DNA from: Bacteroidales bacterium
GTDB lineage: Bacteria > Bacteroidota > Bacteroidia > Bacteroidales > UBA932
Direction: 5' to 3'
Length of the DNA stretch: 47,295 nucleotides
NCBI GenBank assembly: GCA_012728975.1
Contig: JAAYDZ010000047.1
Span: 1-47,295 of the forward strand
Shown: positions 25,342-33,229 of the stretch, piece after piece
Layout: every line of letters starts with the position of its first letter
Position numbering within the stretch: the stretch's first letter is position 1
The notes under the pieces: generated by a model
What the model saw: the letters and a program-made list of their open reading frames with translations, nothing else
The model's database searches: none
What the model was told of the DNA's origin: nothing
Position numbers and translations under genes: made by a program

Positions 25342-26911
25342 GTGGGGTTTTCAGTGCAAGATATCTCACTCCATCTTTGTCGGAAAAAACAAATGAACCT
25401 TTACGATCAAGCTGAAGGTTTGATACGATAGAGCTTCTGTTGGTGGTCGGTCTGAATTGTAATACATACTCCACGACATCCGAAACCGGAGCCATCATAC
25501 CTGGTTGCGATTTTAGGTATTCCCTTACGAAAAGACGTATGGTGCCACCTCTACGGGCACCCTTTTTCCACTCTTTGAGAGTATATCGGCCTGTACGTCC
25601 AATGGCTATGATGGCGGGCGAACGAAGTACATTGCCCGAAATAAACTTCTTTTTTTTCTTTTCGTCCGGATGGAGACGATTGTATTCTTTCAGTATCTCT
25701 TCTGCTGTCATCGGCTGTCCCTTTGCTCGTATTATTTCTTCCAATATTTTGGGAACCTGTTTTTTGACTGTAGCGGGGAAGAGAATCATATTATCCTGTA
25801 CAACGAGACGGAGTGAAGCAAACACATCCTTTGCCGCTGTACGGAGAGGATCGCGGGGATTGGGATTGATCAGTCCGGCGTTGAGGTAGGCTTCTGCTGC
25901 TTCTGCACCTGCCACGATATTGTATTTTATGGCTGTCGCGCAGGCGGTTATGATATCTTTTTTATAATGCTCGTAATATCGGTTTATTCGACATTCGGAA
26001 GCAAGTTTCTCAATGGGAACTTTCTCTACTTCGTCCCGGCGCTCAAGCGCGGTCAGTTCCACTGATTTTAGAAAAAGACCAAAGTCGAAGCATTTGGCCA
26101 GCTTGGCCGGCACTAAAGTGGTCCTTGAAAAACGGTCATTTTTCATCATAAGAGAGTCGCGCACATTCCCGACAATGACAATTTCGCGGTCGAGTATGGC
26201 TAAACCCATATTGACAATACTGCGGCTAAAATTGGTGCCCTCAGCTTTATTGATATCGTGATGTACTTTGGCAGAACGCCAGCGATAAGGACATCTGCGA
26301 TAACCCCTGGGAGTCTTGATCAGTTTAGTCATCATCCCTAGGTAATCGTTTATTCGGCTGATAATATCCAGCATCATCTGACGCACACGTTCTATGGAAA
26401 CACCAAGTTCCTCCGCAACCTCCAAACGGCTTAAAGGCATCTTGCCATCATAGATTAGCAGCAGGGAGTTCAGAACTTTGAGGTCCCTTTCGTCAAATGT
26501 GTTGATGAATTCTTTCAGAGTGGCGAAAACAGGAAAATAGCCAATTTTTTCCCTAAGGTTAAATATTCTGAGGATCGTTTCACTTTCCAGCATCGGAATA
26601 TCATGGACCAGACTTCGTTCATTATCTCTGGGCAGTCGGCTACGCACTTGTGCGATGATTTCCATTACATTGCGGGTAGTCTTGACACCGCAATTTCGCC
26701 AGGAAAGAATCTCTTTTCTTTTCAGAGAGAGAAATTTGTTGAAAAATTCACGGTCATTTTTGAAATTACGGCGGTAGTTGCCGATTACATTCCGTGTGCG
26801 CGTATTGTACTGAAGTAGAAGGGACTCGAAAGCGTAGATTGTACGTTCGATATTTTTTTCATCAATTTTATCCCTGGGATTCCAAAAGAGATTTGACTCG
26901 TATTTTGACAT
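25328..26911 (-). CDS. Putative DNA-binding protein with sigma region 4-like HTH and HARE-like domains
   Basis: 527 residues, no name known to me. Residues about 60-92 (ILSWRNCGVKTTRNVMEI) resemble the helix-hairpin-helix of the RNA polymerase alpha C-terminal domain. Residues about 138-190 match sigma-70 region 4: LEVAEELGVSIERVRQMM carries the GVSxERVRQ signature of primary sigma factors. The region from about 395 onward (PMTAEEILKEY and a later VSDVVEYVLQF block) looks like two winged-helix units of the HARE-HTH type. No region 2 is present, so it is not a sigma factor. It is basic and probably a DNA- or polymerase-binding factor. Its end overlaps the NagA paralogue by 14 bases. Confidence 0.7.
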   Translation of the reverse strand: MSKYESNLFWNPRDKIDEKNIERTIYAFESLLLQYNTRTRNVIGNYRRNFKNDREFFNKFLSLKRKEILSWRNCGVKTTRNVMEIIAQVRSRLPRDNERSLVHDIPMLESETILRIFNLREKIGYFPVFATLKEFINTFDERDLKVLNSLLLIYDGKMPLSRLEVAEELGVSIERVRQMMLDIISRINDYLGMMTKLIKTPRGYRRCPYRWRSAKVHHDINKAEGTNFSRSIVNMGLAILDREIVIVGNVRDSLMMKNDRFSRTTLVPAKLAKCFDFGLFLKSVELTALERRDEVEKVPIEKLASECRINRYYEHYKKDIITACATAIKYNIVAGAEAAEAYLNAGLINPNPRDPLRTAAKDVFASLRLVVQDNMILFPATVKKQVPKILEEIIRAKGQPMTAEEILKEYNRLHPDEKKKKKFISGNVLRSPAIIAIGRTGRYTLKEWKKGARRGGTIRLFVREYLKSQPGMMAPVSDVVEYVLQFRPTTNRSSIVSNLQLDRKGSFVFSDKDGVRYLALKTPLKKS

Positions 26912-26949
26912 AGCAAAAGTTTTTACAAAGTTTCAGGAATCGGGGCATA

Positions 26950-26957
26950 CAAATATA
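26950..26957 (-). promoter_or_regulatory. Promoter -7 box for the sigma-4-like protein gene
   Basis: The minus strand reads TATATTTG, an exact TAnnTTTG match, 38 bases upstream of the ATG at 26911. Confidence 0.55.
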
Positions 26958-26999
26958 ATTAATATATTGAAGGTTAGCAACTTTTTGTCAAATATTTTA

Positions 27000-27007
27000 T
27001 AATTTTG
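27000..27007 (+). promoter_or_regulatory. Promoter -7 box for pgk
   Basis: TAATTTTG matches TAnnTTTG exactly, 35 bases upstream of the pgk ATG. A TTTG at 26984-26987 is too close (12 bases) to be the -33 element. Confidence 0.55.
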
Positions 27008-27042
27008 CAGCCGATACAAAAGGGTTTTATACAGATTATTTT

Positions 27043-28293
27043 ATGACCAATATTGAAACTTACGACTTTGCCGGCAAAAAGGCCATTGTAAGAGTCGATT
27101 TTAACGTTCCGTTGAACGAACATTTTGAAATCACAGACGACACTCGCATCAAAGCAGCTATTCCTACATTAAAAAAAGTCCTTGAAAAGGGTGGTTCATT
27201 GATTATAATGTCACATCTCGGCCGTCCTAAAGGGCCGGCGGAGAAATTCTCTCTAAAACACATTATTTCCTGCATAGAGGAGTATCTCGGCACTAAAGTG
27301 CAGTTTGCTGTAGATTGCCAGAAAGCAGAGGCACAGGCTGCGGCACTCAAGCCGGGCGAAGTACTGCTACTGGAGAATCTCCGTTTTTATGCCGAAGAGG
27401 AGGGTAAACCTCGCGGATTGGCAGACGATGCTACGGATGAGGAGAAACAGGCAGCTAAAACTGCGATTAAAGAGAGTCAAAAAACATTCGTTGCCAAACT
27501 TGCCTCTTATGCGGATTGCTACATAAATGATGCTTTCGGTACGGCACACCGTGCTCACGCCTCCACCGCGCTCATAGCGAAATATTTCCCGAAGGACAAG
27601 ATGTTCGGTTATGTGATGGAGGGCGAAATCCAGGCTATAGACAAGGTGCTTCACAATCCCGCACGTCCTCTCACCGCCATTCTTGGTGGGGCAAAGGTCT
27701 CATCCAAAATCGGTATTATAGAGAATCTTATTGATCGCGTAGATCATTTGATCATTGGCGGTGGTATGGTATACACTTTCATAAAGGCCCTTGGCGGGAA
27801 AATCGGCAATTCCATTTGTGAGGACGACCAGATTGAGATTGCAAAAAACATCATGGCAAAAGCTGAAGAAAAAGGTATTGACCTTGATCTCCGCCGTGAA
27901 GTTGTCGTGGCTGATAATTTCAGCAATGATGCGAATTTCAAAATTGTGAACAACTTCGAGATTCCCGATGGCTGGGAGGCGATGGATGCAGCTCCCTCTT
28001 CACTCGAACGCTGGCAAAAAATCATAGATGACTCTGGTACTATTCTTTGGAATGGCCCTCTCGGAGTCTTTGAAATGCCCAATTTTGCCAAATCCACCAA
28101 TGCTATGGCAGAGATGCTAGCGAAAGCTACCGAAAAAGGTACTTTTACCCTTGTAGGCGGCGGCGACTCGGTAGCAGCTGTGACACAGATGGGGTATGCA
28201 GATAAGGTGAGCTATGTCTCCACAGGTGGTGGCGCAATGCTTGAATATCTTGAGGGCAAAGAACTTCCCGGCATCAAGGCTATTCGCGAATAA
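27043..28293 (+). CDS. pgk: Phosphoglycerate kinase
   Basis: 416 residues, the size seen in Bacteroidetes. It transfers phosphate between 1,3-bisphosphoglycerate and ADP in glycolysis. The N-domain has RVDFNVPLN and SHLGRPKGP for substrate binding, then [15 protein letters not shown] followed by a charged insert (about 117-145) typical of this phylum. The C-domain nucleotide site shows [24 protein letters not shown] and [12 protein letters not shown]. It starts its own unit, with a methyltransferase gene 9 bases downstream. Confidence 0.98.
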   Translation: MTNIETYDFAGKKAIVRVDFNVPLNEHFEITDDTRIKAAIPTLKKVLEKGGSLIIMSHLGRPKGPAEKFSLKHIISCIEEYLGTKVQFAVDCQKAEAQAAALKPGEVLLLENLRFYAEEEGKPRGLADDATDEEKQAAKTAIKESQKTFVAKLASYADCYINDAFGTAHRAHASTALIAKYFPKDKMFGYVMEGEIQAIDKVLHNPARPLTAILGGAKVSSKIGIIENLIDRVDHLIIGGGMVYTFIKALGGKIGNSICEDDQIEIAKNIMAKAEEKGIDLDLRREVVVADNFSNDANFKIVNNFEIPDGWEAMDAAPSSLERWQKIIDDSGTILWNGPLGVFEMPNFAKSTNAMAEMLAKATEKGTFTLVGGGDSVAAVTQMGYADKVSYVSTGGGAMLEYLEGKELPGIKAIRE

Positions 28294-28302
28294 TCCCAGT
28301 GC

Positions 28303-29211
28303 ATGACTATAGAATATCCATCCCTATCCTGGCGTGACTATGAACTTATAGACTCGGGCAACTTCGAAAAACTGGAGCGCTTCGGTAGGTATGTGATTAT
28401 TCGACCTGAACCCAAGGCTATTTGGGAGCGTACTCTCTCCGAGGAAGAATGGCTCGGACGCGCCCATACTAAATTTGCATCCGGTGCAGGTTTGGGCAAG
28501 GCAGGAAAGGAGGATGGCGGATCGTGGAATATGCTTCGCAAAATGGATGAGCAGTGGATGATATCTTATCCGGATGTTGGATTTGACCTTCGTTTAAAAC
28601 TTACTTCCTTTAAGCATATTGGGGTTTTTCCAGAGCAGGCTCCCAATTGGGACTATATTTATAGCAGCGTTAAGGAGATTGCAGCCTCTTATCCGGATGG
28701 AATTCCTCCCAGGGTACTCAATCTTTTTGCATATACAGGGGCCTCCTCGCTCGCTGCCCGCAAGGCCGGAGCTGACGTAACTCATTTGGATTCCGTACGT
28801 CAAGTGATAACCTGGGCGCGCGGCAATATGGAGGCCAGTGGTTTAGACAACATCCGCTGGATAATTGAGGACGCGCTGCTTTTTGTCAAACGCGAAGTAC
28901 GTAGAGGCAACACCTACCATGGCATCATTCTTGATCCTCCGGCTTACGGCTATGGTCCTGATGGAAAAAGGTGGAAACTCGACGAGTCTATATATGAGAT
29001 GCTCCTCAATGTCGCCTCTATACTTGCTTCTAAGAGGAGTTTTATTGTACTCAATCTCTATTCCAACGGCTATTCGCCTGTTATGGCAGAAACCTTGGTA
29101 CGTTGTGCTTTTGGGGATAAGTACCGTTCTCTGGATTGTGGTGAATTGGTCCTCAGGGATAGTTTCGGCAAGAGGCTTCCGATGAGTGTTTTTGCAAGAT
29201 TAAAACGATGA
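28303..29211 (+). CDS. Class I SAM-dependent methyltransferase (RlmI-like, no PUA domain)
   Basis: 302 residues. A Rossmann methyltransferase core lies at about 130-260: VLNLFAYTGASSLAARKAGA is the SAM-binding loop, THLDSV the acidic end of strand 2, and ILDPPAYGYGPDGKRWKLD the catalytic DPP loop. These features are shared with the RlmI/RlmL-type 23S rRNA methyltransferases, but the N-terminal PUA domain of RlmI is absent and the first 100 residues are distinct. Substrate is probably RNA; the position is unknown. It follows pgk by 9 bases, a likely shared transcript. Confidence 0.85.
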   Translation: MTIEYPSLSWRDYELIDSGNFEKLERFGRYVIIRPEPKAIWERTLSEEEWLGRAHTKFASGAGLGKAGKEDGGSWNMLRKMDEQWMISYPDVGFDLRLKLTSFKHIGVFPEQAPNWDYIYSSVKEIAASYPDGIPPRVLNLFAYTGASSLAARKAGADVTHLDSVRQVITWARGNMEASGLDNIRWIIEDALLFVKREVRRGNTYHGIILDPPAYGYGPDGKRWKLDESIYEMLLNVASILASKRSFIVLNLYSNGYSPVMAETLVRCAFGDKYRSLDCGELVLRDSFGKRLPMSVFARLKR

Positions 29212-29217
29212 TTTTTA

Positions 29218-29225
29218 TAATTTTG
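29218..29225 (+). promoter_or_regulatory. Promoter -7 box for lgt
   Basis: TAATTTTG matches TAnnTTTG exactly, starting 7 bases after the methyltransferase stop and 20 bases before the lgt ATG. A TTTG at 29191-29194 is 23 bases upstream, slightly longer than ideal for a -33 element. Confidence 0.6.
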
Positions 29226-29244
29226 AAATAAATACCAACAGATT

Positions 29245-30120
29245 ATGGATTTTTTATCAGTAGTATGGAATGTGGATCCGGTAATATTTGAACTTGGTCC
29301 CTTGACCGTAAGATATTACGGACTGCTCTTTATCGCGGGCTTTCCTCTTGGATATTGGCTTTTTACCAAATTTTATAAAAGAGAGGGAGTTGATTTAAAG
29401 CTGCTGGAGCCGCTACTCTATGCACTGCTCATCGGTACCATCGTGGGAGCACGTCTGGGACACTGTCTCTTTTATCAGCCGGAGTATTATCTGAGCCGAT
29501 CTCATTGGGTTGAGATATTTATGCCCTGGAAAGGGGGCCTTGCAAGCCATGGTGGAGCCATAGGTGTGTTGTTGGCGATATGGTGGTATTGTCACAAATA
29601 TGGTCGCAAGAATGGTTTTGATATGATGTGGATTTTGGACAGAATGGCCATTGCGGTAGCCTTTGCCGGCTGTTTTATACGTCTGGGCAATCTTATGAAT
29701 TCGGAGATTTACGGCAATCCGACTGATCTGCCCTGGGGATTTATTTTTGTGCAACGAGGTGAGACAGTAGCCAAGCATCCGACACAACTCTATGAGGCTT
29801 TTAGCTACCTATTGCTGGGATTTGCGCTGCTTGCGGCCTACCGTTACCGACTTAAGAATCTCAAAAAAGGCACACTTTTCGGAGTTTTTCTTATTGTGCT
29901 CTTCGGTATGAGATTCCTTATCGAATATGTCAAAGAGCCTCAAGTGGCCTTTGAAGAGGGAATGGCATTAAATATGGGACAATTGCTCAGCATCCCCTTC
30001 ATTGTTGCAGGAGTGGTGGTACTTATATGGAGTCTTGTGGTGAAAAAACCTGCGATGGCCGTTGTACAACAGCCTAAGAAAAACTACCACCCTTCACCAA
30101 AAGAGAGAAAAAAGAAGTAG
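29245..30120 (+). CDS. lgt: Prolipoprotein diacylglyceryl transferase
   Basis: 291 residues with about seven membrane segments. Lgt moves diacylglycerol from phosphatidylglycerol to the lipobox cysteine of lipoproteins at the inner membrane. The family signature RLGNLMNSEIYG begins at Arg146, and KGGLASHGGAIGV holds the conserved His-Gly region. Other conserved blocks are YYGLLFIAGF near the start and HPTQLYEAFSYL. The cytoplasmic tail is short and very basic (PSPKERKKK). It ends 2 bases before the stop of the convergent TM2 gene, with no terminator between. Confidence 0.97.
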   Translation: MDFLSVVWNVDPVIFELGPLTVRYYGLLFIAGFPLGYWLFTKFYKREGVDLKLLEPLLYALLIGTIVGARLGHCLFYQPEYYLSRSHWVEIFMPWKGGLASHGGAIGVLLAIWWYCHKYGRKNGFDMMWILDRMAIAVAFAGCFIRLGNLMNSEIYGNPTDLPWGFIFVQRGETVAKHPTQLYEAFSYLLLGFALLAAYRYRLKNLKKGTLFGVFLIVLFGMRFLIEYVKEPQVAFEEGMALNMGQLLSIPFIVAGVVVLIWSLVVKKPAMAVVQQPKKNYHPSPKERKKK

Positions 30121-30122
30121 TA

Positions 30123-30461
30123 TCAGACGATATTCTGGAGAAATTTCCTATAGTTAAACTCTTTTGTCTTCCTCATTATAATAAATAGGTCGACAAGCCA
30201 CCATATGCCGCATCCGCCACAGGTGATGAGTTTGAGAAATCCGAGTCCGAATTCACCCAGCGCCATCCTGTCAACGCCCAGAAATCCAAGAATTATGGAG
30301 ACGGCAAGCATCAGATCAGGGCTGGTGAAATCAATCTTACTAATATTAAGGCATTGTTCTTCCGACATATTTGCCATAGAAACTCTAATACTCTCAAGGT
30401 CGCTCTCGATGAATTTATTCTTATTGGAGAGGATAAAGTAGTCAATTAGAAGGTGGTTCAT
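30123..30461 (-). CDS. TM2 domain-containing membrane protein
   Basis: 112 residues. The C-terminal half is a TM2 domain: a hydrophobic helix with ILGFLGVDRMALGEFGLG, then LITCGGCGIWWLVDLFIIM, the typical turn of G-x-x-G-x-D-R-F and G-x-x-W-W-x-x-D. The N-terminal 50 residues are soluble and show no motif I recognise. The function of bacterial TM2 proteins is mostly unknown. It lies 24 bases after smpB on the same strand and is probably co-transcribed with it. Confidence 0.88.
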   Translation of the reverse strand: MNHLLIDYFILSNKNKFIESDLESIRVSMANMSEEQCLNISKIDFTSPDLMLAVSIILGFLGVDRMALGEFGLGFLKLITCGGCGIWWLVDLFIIMRKTKEFNYRKFLQNIV

Positions 30462-30485
30462 GTATATATAATTAATTCATTGCCG

Positions 30486-30941
30486 TTACATCCGCTCCAT
30501 CTCGCGGCGCATATCCTTCTCTTTTATGGAGTGCCGTTTGTCATATTCACGCTTACCGCGGGCGAGCGAAATGTTGAGTTTGGCATAGCCGTTTTCCGAT
30601 ATGAAAAGTCGTGTTGCAATGATGGTCATACCCTTTTCGCGTGTTGCGCGGCGTAATTTGCGTAGCTCTTTCTTTGTCAGCAGCAGTTTGCGGTCTCGTT
30701 TTGGGTCCTGGCGGCTGAATGCGGAGCCCCACCAGTACTCGGCTATGTGCATATTTTTTACAAAGAGTTCATTTTCGACAAAATAACAGTAGCTGTCCAC
30801 AAGAGAGGCCTTGCCTGCGCGGATGGATTTGATCTCGCTGCCGCTCAGTACTATGCCGGCGGTGAAATGCTCGATCAACTCGTAGTCGAACGTGGCTTTC
30901 TTGTTCCTTATGTCGATTCTGTTTTCTTTTCTCTTTGCCAT
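30486..30941 (-). CDS. smpB: SsrA-binding protein
   Basis: 151 residues from the ATG at 30941 ([20 protein letters not shown]). The in-frame start at 31007 would add 22 residues and lie upstream of the predicted transcription start. SmpB binds tmRNA and brings it to stalled ribosomes for trans-translation. [20 protein letters not shown] is the family core, and the basic C-terminal tail with [17 protein letters not shown] is the part that acts in the empty decoding site. The tmRNA gene itself is not in the window. The promoter box is shared back to back with miaA. Confidence 0.96.
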   Translation of the reverse strand: MAKRKENRIDIRNKKATFDYELIEHFTAGIVLSGSEIKSIRAGKASLVDSYCYFVENELFVKNMHIAEYWWGSAFSRQDPKRDRKLLLTKKELRKLRRATREKGMTIIATRLFISENGYAKLNISLARGKREYDKRHSIKEKDMRREMERM

Positions 30942-31004
30942 ATAAGTAATGGTGCTTTTCCGGCTTGCGTGCATTAATAGATGCGCAAATGCTGCGAAAC
31001 GTTG

Positions 31005-31012
31005 CAAAATTA
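31005..31012 (-). promoter_or_regulatory. Promoter -7 box for smpB
   Basis: The minus strand reads TAATTTTG, an exact TAnnTTTG match, 63 bases upstream of the smpB ATG. It is 3 bases from the miaA box on the other strand. Confidence 0.5.
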
Positions 31013-31015
31013 GTT

Positions 31016-31023
31016 TATTTTTG
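31016..31023 (+). promoter_or_regulatory. Promoter -7 box for miaA
   Basis: TATTTTTG matches TAnnTTTG exactly and is 26 bases upstream of the preferred miaA ATG at 31050, on the opposite strand from and adjacent to the smpB box. Confidence 0.55.
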
Positions 31024-31034
31024 TGGAATAAACC

Positions 31035-31041
31035 AAAGGAG
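31035..31041 (+). promoter_or_regulatory. Shine-Dalgarno site that decides the miaA start
   Basis: AAAGGAG lies 8 bases before the ATG at 31050, ideal spacing. The alternative GTG at 31041 overlaps this motif and cannot use it. Good Shine-Dalgarno sites are uncommon in Bacteroidetes, so this one stands out. Confidence 0.6.
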
Positions 31042-31049
31042 TGCCCGAT

Positions 31050-31919
31050 ATGTTAAAGCCCCCATTCCGGGAATATGATCTTATTTGTCTCCTTGGCCCT
31101 ACGGCTTCAGGGAAGACTCGTTATGCGGTAAAACTTGCCCGTGAACTGGACGGAGAGATCATTTCCGCCGATTCTCGGCAAATATTTCGCGGGATGGATA
31201 TAGGGACGGGCAAAGATTTGAACGAGTATGGAGAGATTCCCTACCATCTTATAGACATTGCCGATGCAGGTACCAAATACAACATATTTGAGTATCAAAA
31301 GGATTTTGAGCGGGCATATCGCGATATACAGGAGCGGGGGAAAACGCCTATACTATGCGGTGGTTCCGGTCTCTATATCGAAGCAGCAACTTGCGGTTAC
31401 TATCTTCCTGAAGTTCCCCCTGATATGGCCCTGAGGGCTGAATTAGAGAAACTCCCCACAGAGGAGCTTATCGCCAAATATGAGTCATTGCGCAGACCTC
31501 ATAACACTACCGACTATGATACTCGCAAGCGTCTTATCCGTGCTTTGGAGATTGCAATATGGGAGGAAAAGCATCCCGTTCGCAGGAGCTCATTTTTACC
31601 CAAAAAAACCAAATTTATCGGTATAAGCGTATCACGCGAAGTGCGCAATGCCCGTATTGATGCCCGTCTTGATGTTCGTCTGAAGAGTGGAATGATTGAA
31701 GAGGTGCGACAGCTGCTTGAGAGCGGAATTCCGCCTGAGGATCTGATTTGGTATGGTCTGGAATATAAATTCCTGACTCTCTATCTTACCGGCCAAATGG
31801 AGTATGACGAGATGGTCAACAGACTTAGGATTGCCATCCACCAGTTTGCGAAGCGGCAGATGACCTGGTTCCGGGGAATGGAGCGAAAGGGGATAGAGAT
31901 AGAATGGATAAATATTTAG
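31050..31919 (+). CDS. miaA: tRNA dimethylallyltransferase
   Basis: 289 residues from the ATG at 31050; a GTG nine bases upstream is in frame but overlaps the ribosome binding site. MiaA adds the dimethylallyl group to A37 of tRNAs that read UNN codons. The P-loop GPTASGKT is at residues 16-23, followed by [19 protein letters not shown], the substrate-binding block with the catalytic Asp, then [12 protein letters not shown] and a C-terminal region with WFRGM near the end. A secreted hydrolase gene follows after 7 bases. Confidence 0.96.
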   Translation: MLKPPFREYDLICLLGPTASGKTRYAVKLARELDGEIISADSRQIFRGMDIGTGKDLNEYGEIPYHLIDIADAGTKYNIFEYQKDFERAYRDIQERGKTPILCGGSGLYIEAATCGYYLPEVPPDMALRAELEKLPTEELIAKYESLRRPHNTTDYDTRKRLIRALEIAIWEEKHPVRRSSFLPKKTKFIGISVSREVRNARIDARLDVRLKSGMIEEVRQLLESGIPPEDLIWYGLEYKFLTLYLTGQMEYDEMVNRLRIAIHQFAKRQMTWFRGMERKGIEIEWINI

Positions 31920-31926
31920 AGAAGAT

Positions 31927-33006
31927 ATGAAAAGAGTGTTTTTTACAATGATAATGGCTCTAATTCCAGTGATCCTCTGGGGCCAAAAAGCTTCCGAACT
32001 TGTTTATACCGATGCCCGTGAGCTTATGCTCATCAATCAGGGATTTGATAATACGGAGCTTTATTATTCACGGCTCCCTGCTGATATGAAAGAGGTTACC
32101 CGTCAGGCGGTATGGGATCTTGGCCTGAATTCGGCAGGTTTGGCAATCAGGTTTTCTACCGATGCAAAGGCGATAGGAGCCAAGTGGACTCTTCTAAATA
32201 ATTTCAATATGGCTCATATGGCCGGGACGGGTATTAGGGGAATAGACCTCTATTTTCTTGATGAGAATGATACATGGCGTTTCATAGGTACGGCACAACC
32301 CAACGGAAAAGAATCTTCCAATCTGTTTGTCCGCAATATGTCGGGTAAAATGCGTGATTATATGGCATATCTGCCACTATATGATGGAGTCACCTGCGTA
32401 GAAATCGGAGTTGATTCTTCGGCTGTCATCGGAATGCCCAGAAGCAATTTGCTCACAAAAGGAAGCCGCAAGCCGATACTCTTCTACGGAACAAGCATAA
32501 CACAAGGCGGATGTGCCTCGCGTCCCGGTATGATCTATACCTCAATAATCAGTCGTGATAGACAACAGGAGGTGATAAACCTCGGCTTTAGCGGCAATGC
32601 CCGTATGGATAAGTCCATGGCCGAAATAGTTGCAAGGGTTGATGCAGAGCAATATGTAATTGATTGTCTGCCCAATTGCACGACACAAATTCTACGCGAC
32701 AGTGCCTATTTTTTTATCACATATCTTGCCGAAAAACATCCTGACAAGCCGATTTTTATGGTGGAAAATGTGATTTTCTCTTATACTCAGGTAGATGTCA
32801 AGAGCAGGAATGACTTAATAGAGAAAAATGAATATTGGCGTCAACTCTATAAACGTCTTCGTAAAGAGGGCTATCGCAACCTGCGCTACATTCCCGCCAA
32901 AAACCTCACCGGAAAGGATTACGAGGGCTCTGTCGACGGAGCTCATCAGACCGATCTGGGGTTTTTGAGGATGGCAAAAACATTTCTCAGATACTTGAAA
33001 AAATGA
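31927..33006 (+). CDS. Secreted SGNH/GDSL-type hydrolase (putative esterase)
   Basis: 359 residues. A signal peptide (MKRVFFTMIMALIPVILWG) is followed by an N-terminal beta-rich domain of about 150 residues and an SGNH hydrolase domain. Its blocks are intact: FYGTSITQGG with nucleophile Ser190, NLGFSGNARMD with the oxyanion Gly/Asn region, DCLPNC, and DGAHQTDLGF with Asp337 and His340. Such enzymes remove acetyl or acyl groups from polysaccharides or lipids; substrate is unknown. The protein is probably periplasmic. It follows miaA by 7 bases, which suggests co-transcription rather than a shared pathway. Confidence 0.88.
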   Translation: MKRVFFTMIMALIPVILWGQKASELVYTDARELMLINQGFDNTELYYSRLPADMKEVTRQAVWDLGLNSAGLAIRFSTDAKAIGAKWTLLNNFNMAHMAGTGIRGIDLYFLDENDTWRFIGTAQPNGKESSNLFVRNMSGKMRDYMAYLPLYDGVTCVEIGVDSSAVIGMPRSNLLTKGSRKPILFYGTSITQGGCASRPGMIYTSIISRDRQQEVINLGFSGNARMDKSMAEIVARVDAEQYVIDCLPNCTTQILRDSAYFFITYLAEKHPDKPIFMVENVIFSYTQVDVKSRNDLIEKNEYWRQLYKRLRKEGYRNLRYIPAKNLTGKDYEGSVDGAHQTDLGFLRMAKTFLRYLKK

Positions 33007-33229
33007 GGCAAAATCATCTTTATGAAAACTGATTGGTTTTGGCAATACGGCAGACAATACTTTCCGGAAAGCCGAACCCCAAGAGTATGTAGCAGCTCTA
33101 CATCAAGTCAATCGATTCGAAATAATTGCAAACCAATTGAAATTATATTATATTGATACGGATTATTTACTGTTTAAAAAGAAATGAGAATCGCGCTAGC
33201 ATCAAATTAGCGTGAGAAAAAATGTTATT
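33007..33229 (+). other. Non-coding gap with short hairpin before the large lipoprotein
   Basis: 223 bases between the SGNH gene and the next ATG. A short inverted repeat, CGCTA with TAGCG, is near 33193-33211 directly before the coding start. A 44-codon frame from 33021 (MKTDWFWQYGRQYFPESRTP) has no recognisable homology and I do not call it. No TAnnTTTG box is convincing here. Confidence 0.4.

Noticed and set aside
25328-26911. Calling the sigma-4-like protein a sigma factor
   Set aside because: No region 2 or -7 recognition segment is present; only the region 4-like HTH is seen.
33021-33155. 44-codon frame in the gap before the large lipoprotein
   Set aside because: Low-complexity second half and no recognisable homology or start signal.
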